This document shows, one piece after another, positions 26,142 to 36,354 of a stretch of DNA of 64,000 nucleotides (its first letter is position 1; every line of letters starts with the position of its first letter). This stretch comes from an uncultured bacterium. Its GTDB lineage: Bacteria; Planctomycetota; UBA1135; GCA-002686595. A program made the translations under genes and the position numbers. The DNA lies in the NCBI GenBank assembly GCA_937896235.1, contig CALBMX010000066.1, forward strand, positions 1 to 64,000, read 5' to 3'. Under the pieces are notes generated by a model. The model searched no databases. It was given only the letters and a program-made list of their open reading frames with translations, and was not told the DNA's origin.

Positions 26142-28817
26142 CTACAGCTGCAAGAGGTGCTTGTTGACGCGGTCGTTGTACTGCTTTTGCATCATGAGGA
26201 ATCCCTCTTGCTCATCGATAGCTGCCGGCATGGGCCGCTCAGCCGCGAGCTTCAGGGCTCGCTCAAACGAAAAGCGCGCAAGGGCTGCATTGCCCAATCC
26301 CGCATAGCAGCGGCCCAAGTCGATCGCCGGATCGATCGCACTTGGTAGCAGCTGTACAGCGTCGACAAGCTCGGGCAGAGCTAAAGTAAACTCGTTTTCC
26401 CCCAACAGGATTCGGCCCTTCAAGAAGCGCAGGTTACCGTTGTCGGGATTCACGGCAAGCGCGCGCTCTGCCCACCAAAGAGCTCCAGCGGGATCGCCAC
26501 GGGTCTCGTCGAGCTGAGCGAATGCCTGTAGGCGCTCGCCGTTTAGAGTGTCGAGGTCATAGAGTACCAAGCGCATCGCCGCGAGCGCTTGGGGGTTGCC
26601 ACCGATGGAATAGGCCCGATCGAGGTAGGGTTGGGCGATAGACGCCGAACCGTTCTGCATGAGGAAGCTACCCAAGTTGTAGTGTGCCTCAAAGTTAGTA
26701 GCGGAGAGCTCGCACGCCCGTCGCAGAGCGGTGATTGCGAACTCCATCTCGTTCATCTGGTACAGCGTCATGCCCCTCCGGAAATGGGCAAAGGAGCTTC
26801 GCGAATCGAGCGCGATCGCCGCGTCAAATGCGGCGAGAGCGGCGCGCCAATCGCGACGCTTGAAGGCATGGCTACCCTCTAAGATTTTTGGTTCGGGTGT
26901 CGATGGATCGATTTCGGATATGCGCGCCGCCACTACGAGCGCATTGTCAGGCCAACCGCCTTCGAACAAGCTGCGGGCCAAATCTAGCAGTACGCGTGTG
27001 TCTTTCGGTTTGAGGTCGAGTGCGCGCTCTAAAGTCTTGCGTGCGAGCTCCCACTTCTCTTGGCGAAAGTAGACGACCCCCAAGTTGTGGACGGCAGGCG
27101 CGTAGTTGGGGTTGAACTCGAGCGCCTGCTTGAAGTTCTTCTCGGCAGCAGCTAGGTCGCCGATGGCGATGTCACAAACACCAAGGCCGCCAAACACCTG
27201 CTCGACAGGGAGAGAGGCGCGCTTCCCGCCCGTCGCCATATTGGCTTGTTCGCGTTCGAATACCTTCTCAAGCAGCATGTTGAGGATCGTCCGCGGAGTG
27301 TCGTAATCGTTAAACGTATCTCCCTCGGCCTGGTGCAGGTAACACCAGGCCTTTCCAAGCGCCGTCTGGAAGTTATCGATTTCAGTGCGCGGAATCGAGA
27401 GGTCTTTATTCGCGCGCTCCAGCAGTCGATTGGATGCGTCGAAAGCATCGAAGGCAGCCTCTAGATCACCTGGATGATTCTCCGCTAGAAACTTCTGTCG
27501 ATAGATCTCACCAAGCTGCCAATACACCATCGGGTAGTCGGGGTTGTCGACAACGGCAGCTTGGTAGAGGGTCTCTTGATCGCTCCACATGTCGGCCTGT
27601 AGGGTGCTCTTCACTCCAAAGGCAAGCGCGATCGTGGAGAGTAGCGCAACGGCGGCGTTCTTGGGGAGTGCGCGAAATGCGAGGTGGGAGAGCAAGATCG
27701 CGTAGCCAAACGCCGGCAGGTACAAGTAGCGGTCGGCGTATGGAGTTTGTCCAAGGGAGCCCGCTGCGAGTAACACGGGAAGGAGTCCCGCCGGGAGGAT
27801 GAGCAGCCCGGCGATACTGATGCGGTCCCGTTTGAGCAGGGCAAAAGTGAGTCCCGCAACAAAACACATGGCGCCGATCATTTGGACAAAGTGCAGGTGA
27901 TCGCCCTCGGGAAGGACAACTCGGAAGGGGCGAAAGGGCGAGAGCTCTAAGGGCAAGAGGAGGTGAAACATGCCCCCTCCCAAGATCTCAAGACGCAACA
28001 TCAGCGAGCGTCCGAGCTCGCCGAACTCTGCATTGGTACGTCCGAAGCCGGCAAGTGCATCACTGAAGACAGCCGTGCGTAAGCCGTACCAGATGGCGAC
28101 TGCAGCACCTAGTGCGCCCCAGCCTCGCGAGCTGTCTGTGCGGCCTCCAACAACGGTGCGGTCGAGGACAAATGCGATGGGCAGCAAGGCGATTGCGAGC
28201 TCCTTGGAGAGCAGTGCGCATAAGAACAGCACAGCGGCGGCGAGTGGCAGGCCTTTGGAATCTCTCGAGCGCCAATCGAGCCATGCGCTGAGTGCGAGTA
28301 TGGAGAACAGGCCAAAGAGTGGATCGTTCACTGCTGAAATCCAACTCACGCTTTCGACGTGTAGTGGGTGGAGCGCAAAGAGCAGAGCCGCGAAGAAGGA
28401 GGCGATCGAGCGAGTCGCGCTTGCCGGAAAGATTCGCAGGGCGAGGCGAAAGGCGGCAAACGTCCCAAGCGCGTGCAGGAGCAGGGAGATTAGGTGGAAG
28501 AGGAGCGGGCTAGAAGGGCTGCCTCCAAGTGCGTAGCCAAGTGCGAGAGTGAGCGAGGTGAGGGGGCGCCAGTGCCCGATCGTTGCGGCCTCGGAGCCCG
28601 AAAGCTCGGGCAGACCACTCCACAGCGGCTTGGTTAGGAGCTCCGGTAGCCTCCCAAGATCGCGCAACAGCGGGTCGCGGGCAACTAGGGTGAGATCGTC
28701 AAAAACAAATCCTCCCGCAAGACCAGCCCAAAATGCTGCGATCACCGCAAGGGCGAGTGTCGGAATCATCCAAGAGGCAATTCCGGGTGGGGTCTGAGCT
28801 TCGTAATCCTTTGGCAT
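26142..28817 (-). CDS. Polytopic membrane protein with C-terminal TPR repeats (TMTC/O-linked glycosyltransferase-like architecture)
   Basis: About ten hydrophobic segments, then TPR repeats (e.g. NPNYAPAVHNLGVVYFRQEKWELARKTLERALDLKP). Confidence 0.75.
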   Translation of the reverse strand: MPKDYEAQTPPGIASWMIPTLALAVIAAFWAGLAGGFVFDDLTLVARDPLLRDLGRLPELLTKPLWSGLPELSGSEAATIGHWRPLTSLTLALGYALGGSPSSPLLFHLISLLLHALGTFAAFRLALRIFPASATRSIASFFAALLFALHPLHVESVSWISAVNDPLFGLFSILALSAWLDWRSRDSKGLPLAAAVLFLCALLSKELAIALLPIAFVLDRTVVGGRTDSSRGWGALGAAVAIWYGLRTAVFSDALAGFGRTNAEFGELGRSLMLRLEILGGGMFHLLLPLELSPFRPFRVVLPEGDHLHFVQMIGAMCFVAGLTFALLKRDRISIAGLLILPAGLLPVLLAAGSLGQTPYADRYLYLPAFGYAILLSHLAFRALPKNAAVALLSTIALAFGVKSTLQADMWSDQETLYQAAVVDNPDYPMVYWQLGEIYRQKFLAENHPGDLEAAFDAFDASNRLLERANKDLSIPRTEIDNFQTALGKAWCYLHQAEGDTFNDYDTPRTILNMLLEKVFEREQANMATGGKRASLPVEQVFGGLGVCDIAIGDLAAAEKNFKQALEFNPNYAPAVHNLGVVYFRQEKWELARKTLERALDLKPKDTRVLLDLARSLFEGGWPDNALVVAARISEIDPSTPEPKILEGSHAFKRRDWRAALAAFDAAIALDSRSSFAHFRRGMTLYQMNEMEFAITALRRACELSATNFEAHYNLGSFLMQNGSASIAQPYLDRAYSIGGNPQALAAMRLVLYDLDTLNGERLQAFAQLDETRGDPAGALWWAERALAVNPDNGNLRFLKGRILLGENEFTLALPELVDAVQLLPSAIDPAIDLGRCYAGLGNAALARFSFERALKLAAERPMPAAIDEQEGFLMMQKQYNDRVNKHLLQL

Positions 28818-28941
28818 AGTCGGGACCTTAGTCGAGCGCGGTAGAACAGTCTCGCTGTTTTTCGGCTTCCAACTTGGCATTCTAGTCTTGTCGTGGCCCC
28901 TGGTGCGCACGCTTGCCTCTCTGAAGACACCTTATCCTCAA

Positions 28942-29841
28942 ATGAATCGCTCTCCATTCCTATTCGGCATCGTCCTCGCTCTCGCTATCTCTTGTAGCGA
29001 ATCTAGAGTCACGCGGGCGCCTGTTTCTGTGGCGCCTACGGCCGAGGCCAAACCTATGGATACCGAGGCGGTGGCGGCAACCGTCGCCCTGGACACCCAC
29101 CTATTTGAGCGCTATGTGATCCTCGGCTCGAGTGCTTCGGCTGGCTTCAACATCCAGCTTGATACTGGCGCTCCGACGCGGTTGGCAGATTATTTTGAGG
29201 CGGGCCTCTTCACCGGCAGCAAGTTGGCATTTGACGGTTCGACAGAGATGACATTTCTAGACCCCGAAGGTATCGCTGGTAAGGCTGTTACCCGCGCGCT
29301 TGCCGAAGACCCGACGCTTGTGATCGGCGCCGACTTCTTGTTTTGGTTTTTTTACGGAGCGGGAGGCCCGGGCAACACGTTGGCGTTTCGACGCGAGCGG
29401 CTCGAGGCGGGGATCGCACTACTCGATCAATTTGACTGTCCTGTGCTCGTCGGGGACCTACCGAACATGGCTGGGGCAGCCGGTGGAATGATACCGATTG
29501 CCTCTATGCCACCCGCTGATAGTTTTGATGATGCGAATAGTCGTATTCGCGCGTGGGCAGCCTCGAAAGCAAACGTCATCGTGGTACCGCTGGCCGAGTT
29601 CAATGAGATCGTTGGAAAAGGCGAGCCGCTTCGGGTTGGCGACTTTACGTGGGATCCCGCGGTGATGGGTGGACTTCTGCAAGCCGATCAATTGCACCCC
29701 AATTTGGCCGGCTGTGCTGTGCTTGCTACCCAAATCATGCACAGCTTGGCACAAGCTCGCGGGGCGTCTCTCGATGGGATCATGATGACAAATCCCGAAG
29801 ATCTAGCTGACGCCGTCGACGACCTAGTGACGTCGCGCTAG
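28942..29841 (+). CDS. Putative SGNH/GDSL-like lipoprotein
   Basis: Lipobox LAISC; YVILGSSASAGFNI and C-terminal ADQLHPNLAGCAVLA resembling GDSL blocks. Confidence 0.6.
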   Translation: MNRSPFLFGIVLALAISCSESRVTRAPVSVAPTAEAKPMDTEAVAATVALDTHLFERYVILGSSASAGFNIQLDTGAPTRLADYFEAGLFTGSKLAFDGSTEMTFLDPEGIAGKAVTRALAEDPTLVIGADFLFWFFYGAGGPGNTLAFRRERLEAGIALLDQFDCPVLVGDLPNMAGAAGGMIPIASMPPADSFDDANSRIRAWAASKANVIVVPLAEFNEIVGKGEPLRVGDFTWDPAVMGGLLQADQLHPNLAGCAVLATQIMHSLAQARGASLDGIMMTNPEDLADAVDDLVTSR

Positions 29842-31120
29842 TGTTTTTGCAGGCAACCGAGCATGGCCGAATGGGATAAGCACTCGCTCGCTTTTGGAGT
29901 ACACGTAGTGAGCGCCATGGCCCAATTTGTGCAGCTGCTCATTGTCGTCGTAGCCTCATCTGTCGCCATGCTTGTCGTTGTGCTTGAAGCAAACGATGCC
30001 GATCCACTTGGCCAGATCATTCACCTGCCTTGAGGCGGGTTCGGCCCTCCGGATGCCTAGGTGTACTGGGTGCCCGAAACCATCGTGTCGAGTGTGTTGA
30101 ACGGGTTTGCATGGGCCCACCCAAGGTGATTTTTCCAGATGTTGTGGTCCCAATCTCCAGGTGAGCTGATCGGCTCCACCCGGAGAATACAGGAGGGTGA
30201 CCGAGTGCACCTCTCCCGCACTGCTCGCCATTTACAGGTTGTTCGATCCAGAGACCTCGTGCGAGCTAGGCATCGAACAGGGATGTCTTTTGTTCCCGAG
30301 CCAGAGACGGAGATACTCACGTTGCCATCTCGGCGGTGCCACCTAGGGCGAGGACAGCACCCGTCGAGTTGTCGTTGGTTTGGGCAGTGCGGACCTCCGA
30401 CCCCATGTAGGGCCTTGGATCGATGCCCTCGACTTGGTGACCACTTTTGATCTTCCGAACGGAGGCGCAATACAAAACCGCCGGCATGTTTCGGGCGAGC
30501 AGATCCACAGCGAGCTCAGCCCCGACGGAGGTGCTGCCGTGCGCCCCCCCATGGCGCCGCAGGGGTCGCCCTACGCTCAACCATCCCGACGGATGCCACC
30601 TCGGTGGGGCAAGTGCTCGCCCCTAGAGATGAGCTCGCTGTAGTGGCCTCCTTGTCCGCCACGATTTGACCTGGGGAGAGCTCATCGAGGAGGTCGATTT
30701 CGCGCTTGTTCCAAGCGGCCCGAGAGGGCACTCGACACACCCGCACTTTGCACCAGAGGTGGCCTGTAATGTTCAGCCGATTCAAGAGTCGACTCAGCGG
30801 ACTAGAGCCTTCGTTTTCATCAGGCGCACTCGCAAAAAGGTGCCAGCGTCGATTGTATGGTCACGGGTAATTCGCAACACGTGGATCGCACATCCCTTTT
30901 CGGTGGTGGCTCTAACGGCGGTGAGTCCAGCCTGCCGATCCGCAATCGCGGAGCCAACCTCGGACTAGATGACCACGATCCGAAGCGGGGCGCTCGACTC
31001 GCAGTCGGCAAGGGGGAGGCAAGCGGAGGGGAACCTTAGAGCGGCACGGTGAGAATCGCGGAGCCGTCAAGGTCTAGCGCGAAGAGCAGGCGCCTCATGG
31101 TTCAGGGTGGGGCAAGTCGG
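29842..31120. other. Interval with no intact long ORF; possible decayed secreted-protein genes
   Basis: Only short, overlapping, stop-interrupted frames on the minus strand, some with protein-like composition (e.g. DLLARNMPAVLYCAS...NDNSTGAVLALGGTAEMAT). Confidence 0.35.
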
Positions 31121-31131
31121 ATGGAATTGAA

Positions 31132-31168
31132 GACGGCCGCCGTCTCTCAATGAGAGACGGCGGCCGTC
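31132..31168 (-). terminator. Strong hairpin downstream of the matrixin gene
   Basis: Perfect inverted repeat gacggccgccgtctctca / tgagagacggcggccgtc (18 nt arms, 1-nt centre), 18 nt beyond the stop codon of the minus-strand gene. Confidence 0.7.
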
Positions 31169-31186
31169 AAAAAACAGTTGGCAGTC

Positions 31187-32782
31187 TTAGAACAGGATCG
31201 TGCCAGACTGAACGTTCGAACCAGAGGCCGGAAGGGAGAAGCCGCTCGAGAGAGAGAGACCCGCGCCCTGGGTGTGAATCGACAGACCAATCGGCAGGCC
31301 AGTCATCGGAATCGTCACATTGGCATAACCACTGGACGGGATGACCGAGGTGTTGAGGATAAACAAGCTTGAGTAGTTGTTACCGATTGCCAAGTTGACG
31401 ATACCCGGAAGACTCGTCGGAAGAAGGTCCGGAGAGGCGGCGAGGATCACAATGTCTCCCACTTGGCCACCGAGGACAGTCTGGAGACCAAGACCTTGAA
31501 TCAAGAAACCAGGAAGCGAGTTTTTCAACTCGACCGTGGTACTCGCGTTCGCAAGGAGTTGGATCGTTGACTGCGTCGTGCCGTGAGTGTTCGTGACGTC
31601 GATTGTGACGGTGCCGAGCTTGCTGACGAACGGCATGTTGAAGATCAACGTGTTGTCGTTCGGGATCGAAAACTGCGGCGGGAAGAGCGTGAGGGGAACG
31701 CCGTCGACGCTGACCTTGTTTGTGCCCGTAAAGTCGGTCCCCGTCAGTGTGATTGAAGCGGGGCCGTCAACGACAACCGCTTCGATCGAACTCGGTGTTA
31801 CCACCGAGATCACTGGCGCGCCGCCCGTTCCGCCGCCGCCGCCTGCAAGGTCAGAGGGGAAGGAGTTGGAAAGGCCGCTGTGGGCCGTGCTGTTACGACG
31901 AACAAGAACATCACCAGGGCCCGCTGCAGAGGGGATTGAGGCGGTGATGGTCGTGCCGTTTGAGGAGAGGCCGGTCACCTTGATCGGGGTGCCATTGCCA
32001 CCTTGGGCTTTCTGGGTGAACCAGATCTGGTTGTTGGCCGAATCGAAACCTGTACCCGTGATGGTGATCTGGCCAGAGTTTGTCGTCACACCGGTGATTC
32101 GCGGCTTGCTCGCACTCTTGACGCCGTAGATCGCCTGGACACCGTTCTGGTCGTCCGTCGCGATCGAGCGCTGAACGACGCCCGAGCCAGAAACGCTGGG
32201 GTACATCGTTGCGCTGCCGGTTGTGCTGTGGCCAAGGCCAAGTGCGTGTCCGTACTCGTGGCATGCAACACCCTGAAGGTCGATGCCAGAGATGCTCGTT
32301 CCCGGACCGTCATGCCAGGTCCAACCTGAGTAGTAGCGGATTCGCCAGCCATCACTGATCGGGGTTTCGGTAAATGCAAGCACGCCGCCCGAGCTGCCGG
32401 AGAGCTCGGAGTGAACATTGCCATTTGCGGTGCCGACACCTGTGGCCTCACCCTGGTGAGAGACGTCGAAGTTCGCGCCACCCGAACCCAAGCTGGTGCT
32501 CTGGTGGGCGTCGCCGGTGCCGTCGCCGTGTAGCTCGCTGCCCCACTCGACACTTGCCTTCCAGATCGCCATCACGGCACCTTGTGCGCCGGGGAACTGC
32601 GAGTGGGCGACTTGGTTGTCGTTGGCCGCGGCGTCTGTGAAGTTGTTGTAGGTACGGAAGTCGCGCTGGGTTTGACTGAGGGAGCCACCGATGGTGGAGT
32701 AGCCGTCGGATGAGCCAGGAGTGAGCAGTACCGCGGCAGCGCCAAGGGCGACGACCGGGAGAATCAAGTTAGTGAGTTTCAT
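31187..32782 (-). CDS. Secreted matrixin (M10-like) metalloprotease with IPT/TIG repeats
   Basis: HEYGHALGLGHSTTGSATMYPSVSG (HExxHxxGxxH and Met-turn); two TIG-like repeats (PRITGVTTNSGQITITGTGF, PVISVVTPSSIEAVVVDGPASITLTGTDF). Confidence 0.85.
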   Translation of the reverse strand: MKLTNLILPVVALGAAAVLLTPGSSDGYSTIGGSLSQTQRDFRTYNNFTDAAANDNQVAHSQFPGAQGAVMAIWKASVEWGSELHGDGTGDAHQSTSLGSGGANFDVSHQGEATGVGTANGNVHSELSGSSGGVLAFTETPISDGWRIRYYSGWTWHDGPGTSISGIDLQGVACHEYGHALGLGHSTTGSATMYPSVSGSGVVQRSIATDDQNGVQAIYGVKSASKPRITGVTTNSGQITITGTGFDSANNQIWFTQKAQGGNGTPIKVTGLSSNGTTITASIPSAAGPGDVLVRRNSTAHSGLSNSFPSDLAGGGGGTGGAPVISVVTPSSIEAVVVDGPASITLTGTDFTGTNKVSVDGVPLTLFPPQFSIPNDNTLIFNMPFVSKLGTVTIDVTNTHGTTQSTIQLLANASTTVELKNSLPGFLIQGLGLQTVLGGQVGDIVILAASPDLLPTSLPGIVNLAIGNNYSSLFILNTSVIPSSGYANVTIPMTGLPIGLSIHTQGAGLSLSSGFSLPASGSNVQSGTILF

Positions 32783-33349
32783 TTAGAGTTCCTCCTTGTC
32801 GCTCTTCTTTGAGCTGGAGGTGATAGCAGTGCTGAGCTCGCTAAGGCGAGTGTTGCCTTGGATTGCGTAGCCTTCGCCGCGGCCCATGACAACTGCGCCC
32901 GCTGGGCTGTCAACCGTGCGGTAGAGACCGCCGTGAGAGGCGTACAAGAAGTTGCACGCGAGGTCGCCACCGGCGTTGTCGAGGTACTTGTAGAAAGCAA
33001 CGATCTTGTTGCCAATCTTGATGTCGTCCGCCGAGGGGGCCTCGGAGTTCCACACTCCGTCAGTCTCATTGACAAAACCACCCGGGAAGGTCACTACGAT
33101 CGTGGCAGCATCTCCGCTCACCAGGGACTCACCCTGAAGAGTGAGCTGGGTGAAGTAAAGCTCGGCACCATCGGTGTCGTGATCGATACGGATGACCTCA
33201 GAAGAGATAATCTCGGCGTACAGGGCGTCGTCGGTCTTTTGGACCATTTGATCGAGGTTTAAGCGCTCGATTTGAGCCTGACTTGACACGCCAGCGGCAA
33301 TAAGGGCCGCGGTGCCAAGGAGGGGCATGAGGAATCTTTTCTTTAACAT
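32783..33349 (-). CDS. Secreted hypothetical protein co-transcribed with the matrixin
   Basis: In-frame start MLKKRFLMPLLGTAALIAAGVSSQA; stop codon abuts the matrixin ATG. Confidence 0.7.
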   Translation of the reverse strand: MLKKRFLMPLLGTAALIAAGVSSQAQIERLNLDQMVQKTDDALYAEIISSEVIRIDHDTDGAELYFTQLTLQGESLVSGDAATIVVTFPGGFVNETDGVWNSEAPSADDIKIGNKIVAFYKYLDNAGGDLACNFLYASHGGLYRTVDSPAGAVVMGRGEGYAIQGNTRLSELSTAITSSSKKSDKEEL

Positions 33350-33636
33350 AGAGGCAACTAGGCTTGCGATTTGGGCCGGGCACGCGAGAAATCGCTTGCT
33401 TGGCTTGGGCAAAGGGAGAGAGGGGGGGGTGCGGGCGAAGATCAACTTCCCCCGTCATCGGATCGATAGACCCGTGTTCTGGAGCACCAGGACAAGGTTT
33501 CCCCCTAAAAGCGCGCTTCCTCGATGCCGGCCAGGCGGAGGGCGCTGTTAAAAGGGTCCCTGCGGTGCTATAAGGGTGGACGGGTGCGCGTCAGGCTTGG
33601 TTCCCTTCAATAGTGTAGGACTCAGACTAAATTGCC

Positions 33637-36285
33637 CTAATGATCGTCGCGCTCGCCGAGGAGAGCTGGATTGAAGCTTTGAGGGGGGGCTGGCAGGGGG
33701 CCCGATTGCAAATAGGCCTCTAATTCCGGGTTGTGCTCGCCTTCAGGGTCCCTGGCGAGCGCGGATTTGATCCGAGCGGGCCCGGTGGCGAGGCCGGCCT
33801 GCATCTCCGCAATGGCTAAGTGGCGCTCAATGCTGTTGGTGTCCGGAGCGCGCGCGAATGCCCTCGTGAGGACTTCCGCAGCTTTGGGCCAGTTCCCCAT
33901 TTGACCTTCGCAGGCTGCGTATTCCAAGAGCGGGATCAGGTTGAGGTGGTCGGCCTCGTAAAGAGGTGAGAGGAGCTCTGCGGCATCTTTTGGCATGAGG
34001 AACTCAAGGTAGGCGCGCGCTAGGGCATATTCGATTTCGGGCCAGCCGCCAGGCGACTTGTCCAAGAGGAGGGGGCAAATGACGTAGGACTCCTCGGGCA
34101 TCCGTTTGGCGGACAAGATTCTCGCGAGGTGGTTCCAGACAGTGCGTTCGAATCCCGAAGGTGGAACTTTTGTCGCCTCTTGGAGGTTCTCCAGGATCTC
34201 CCGGTCGAGCTCATAGCGCACGTCTGGTTCCGTCCAGGGAGAGCTCTCGATTTGGAGGGCGAGGAGGTCCGCTAGGCCTGCGAGAAAGGCGGGGTCATAC
34301 GCGGCGCTACCCTGGCGAGAGAGGCGTGCGAAGAGCTCGGCGCGGTCCCCGAAGGCGCGCAATTCGGGCCGCGTTTGCAGCCGCGCAAAACCGGAGTGCG
34401 AGCTACCGTTGGGAGCGGGCAGCGCAAAGGTTTCCGCCCCGGGGGCCATGGAGAGCGGGCCCGTGGCAATACCGATGGCCATGTGCTCTAAATCACTTCC
34501 AGCTAAGAGCACGTTGCCCTCCAAAGCGGCCGGAGCGATCGGTGTGCGCGTGTCCATCCAGACGATCGATGTGGTGTTGCCCCCAGCATCTGCGCCCCCG
34601 GCGATCAGGCCGGGCGACAGCGGGGGATCCTCTGCCGTCAGTGCGGTGATTCCCGGGCCGTAGGTCGCTAGGGTGACAACCAAATCGAAGGTGCCCCTAT
34701 CGATCCCTTGGCGCGCATCTCTTTGGGAGATCGGTGGCTTGAGCTTGCCGGCAAACTCAAAGAAGGGGCGGACCTGGTTGACGGACCGCTCCCAGGGAAC
34801 CGTCCACGACAAGTCACTCTGGAAGCTCTGCTCCGCTTGCCAGGTGAGGAACGTCTCCCATCGACCGGTGGTGATTTGACCTGCTAGAAGCACTCGAATC
34901 GTCCTATTTGAGAGAGCCGCTGTTTTCGAAAGAAGATCGAGTGAGGCGCGAAGCTGCAGCTGATCGGACTGCTCGAAGGCGGCATCCGGCGTCATGTAGA
35001 TGCGGTTGAGCGTCAGGACGTCCGCACCTTGCACAGTGGGTTCGACAGTGAGAAGGCCGAGGGGAGTGTCCTCGATAAAAGTGGGCTCGGCTTCAAAGCT
35101 GAGCCAAGGAGAGAACGGGCGAACCGATGGGGCGTCGTAGCCAAGTGGCACTCCAAGGAGAGGCGCGATGAGAAGCAAAGGCATGTAGCGCTTCCGGAGT
35201 GCAGGCTCGGGAGTCGCGGCAAACGCCATGGAGAGCCACCCCGCAAGACATGCGATCGTCCCGACCATGCAGAGCTCCATTCCGCGCGCATAGGGCGCCT
35301 CGTGGCTTCCGTTTAGATGTAAATCTACAGGGAGAATTGGAAGCGCGGCGATGCCAAGTGCGGTGCCGAGCAGCAACGGGAGAAGAGCTGCTTTACGGCC
35401 CGTTGCCGCGAGCAAAATACCGACGGCAAGCGCGGGAAGGAAGAGTCCCCGTGCCGCAATAAGCGCAACCCCTTTCGGGCTTCCGATCGTGGATAGATCG
35501 GCGTCAAAGGAGCGCAAGAATGCGTCGAGTCCGTCGTGCCCCGTGAGTGGTGTGAGCAGGGACAAACTGACCAGGCAGGCGGTCGTGATATAAAGCGGCG
35601 CGCAGGTGAGGGCCAAGCGCCGCGCGACGGGGTTGCTGAGAAGGCCGGAGAAGGCGAACGCGCCAAACGCTGCAATGGCCAGGAAGATCACGCCGCGCAA
35701 AACACCCTCTGCCGGATCGCCATAACCCCAAAGTGCGACCCTCGCGTCGAGCCCCTGGAGGGCGACGGCGAGGCCCAGACCGCCTAGGAATAGGCCGATG
35801 GACATTGCTGGAGTGATGGGGAAATCGGAGAGTGGGGGGGGGCTCTCCGGTTCACCCTCGGGCTCGGCGTGGGCGGATTGGAGCAATCGGTAGCCAAGTA
35901 CCATGCTCGCCGCCAGAGCGAGGGGGGCTGTAAGGGTGCTGCTGTTGAGCACGAGGCCGAGGACAAAGATGGCGAGGGCGAAGAGCCCCAGGTCGGTCGC
36001 TATGGCTTTCGCCCCTAGGGAGCCGACGCGGTTGGAGGCACGCCGATCGAATAGGGTGACGCCGACAAAAACGACAGCGGCAGCCCTCCAGAGGGCGCTT
36101 AGGAGGGGAGCGGGTACCGCTCCTCGGACAACGTCTATTCCGGCCGGGATTTGCCAGCCAAGGGGGTTCCCCACAGACCATAGGACTACGGCAACCATCG
36201 CAACCAGCAAAGCGCGACCAGCTGAGCGCAGTGTCTCGCGGGACCGGAGGGAGAGGTTGGGGGCGTCGGGCTTGCGCTCATTCAT
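33637..36285 (-). CDS. Large polytopic membrane protein with C-terminal TPR-like helices
   Basis: 882 aa, many N-terminal hydrophobic segments, long soluble domain, TPR-like C-terminus. Confidence 0.7.
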   Translation of the reverse strand: MNERKPDAPNLSLRSRETLRSAGRALLVAMVAVVLWSVGNPLGWQIPAGIDVVRGAVPAPLLSALWRAAAVVFVGVTLFDRRASNRVGSLGAKAIATDLGLFALAIFVLGLVLNSSTLTAPLALAASMVLGYRLLQSAHAEPEGEPESPPPLSDFPITPAMSIGLFLGGLGLAVALQGLDARVALWGYGDPAEGVLRGVIFLAIAAFGAFAFSGLLSNPVARRLALTCAPLYITTACLVSLSLLTPLTGHDGLDAFLRSFDADLSTIGSPKGVALIAARGLFLPALAVGILLAATGRKAALLPLLLGTALGIAALPILPVDLHLNGSHEAPYARGMELCMVGTIACLAGWLSMAFAATPEPALRKRYMPLLLIAPLLGVPLGYDAPSVRPFSPWLSFEAEPTFIEDTPLGLLTVEPTVQGADVLTLNRIYMTPDAAFEQSDQLQLRASLDLLSKTAALSNRTIRVLLAGQITTGRWETFLTWQAEQSFQSDLSWTVPWERSVNQVRPFFEFAGKLKPPISQRDARQGIDRGTFDLVVTLATYGPGITALTAEDPPLSPGLIAGGADAGGNTTSIVWMDTRTPIAPAALEGNVLLAGSDLEHMAIGIATGPLSMAPGAETFALPAPNGSSHSGFARLQTRPELRAFGDRAELFARLSRQGSAAYDPAFLAGLADLLALQIESSPWTEPDVRYELDREILENLQEATKVPPSGFERTVWNHLARILSAKRMPEESYVICPLLLDKSPGGWPEIEYALARAYLEFLMPKDAAELLSPLYEADHLNLIPLLEYAACEGQMGNWPKAAEVLTRAFARAPDTNSIERHLAIAEMQAGLATGPARIKSALARDPEGEHNPELEAYLQSGPLPAPPQSFNPALLGERDDH

Positions 36286-36354
36286 AGCTGCAGTCTAGCG
36301 AGGAAGTGGCCAAGAAGGCAGCGGAGAGCAAACTCCCCGCTAGACTGATCGACT

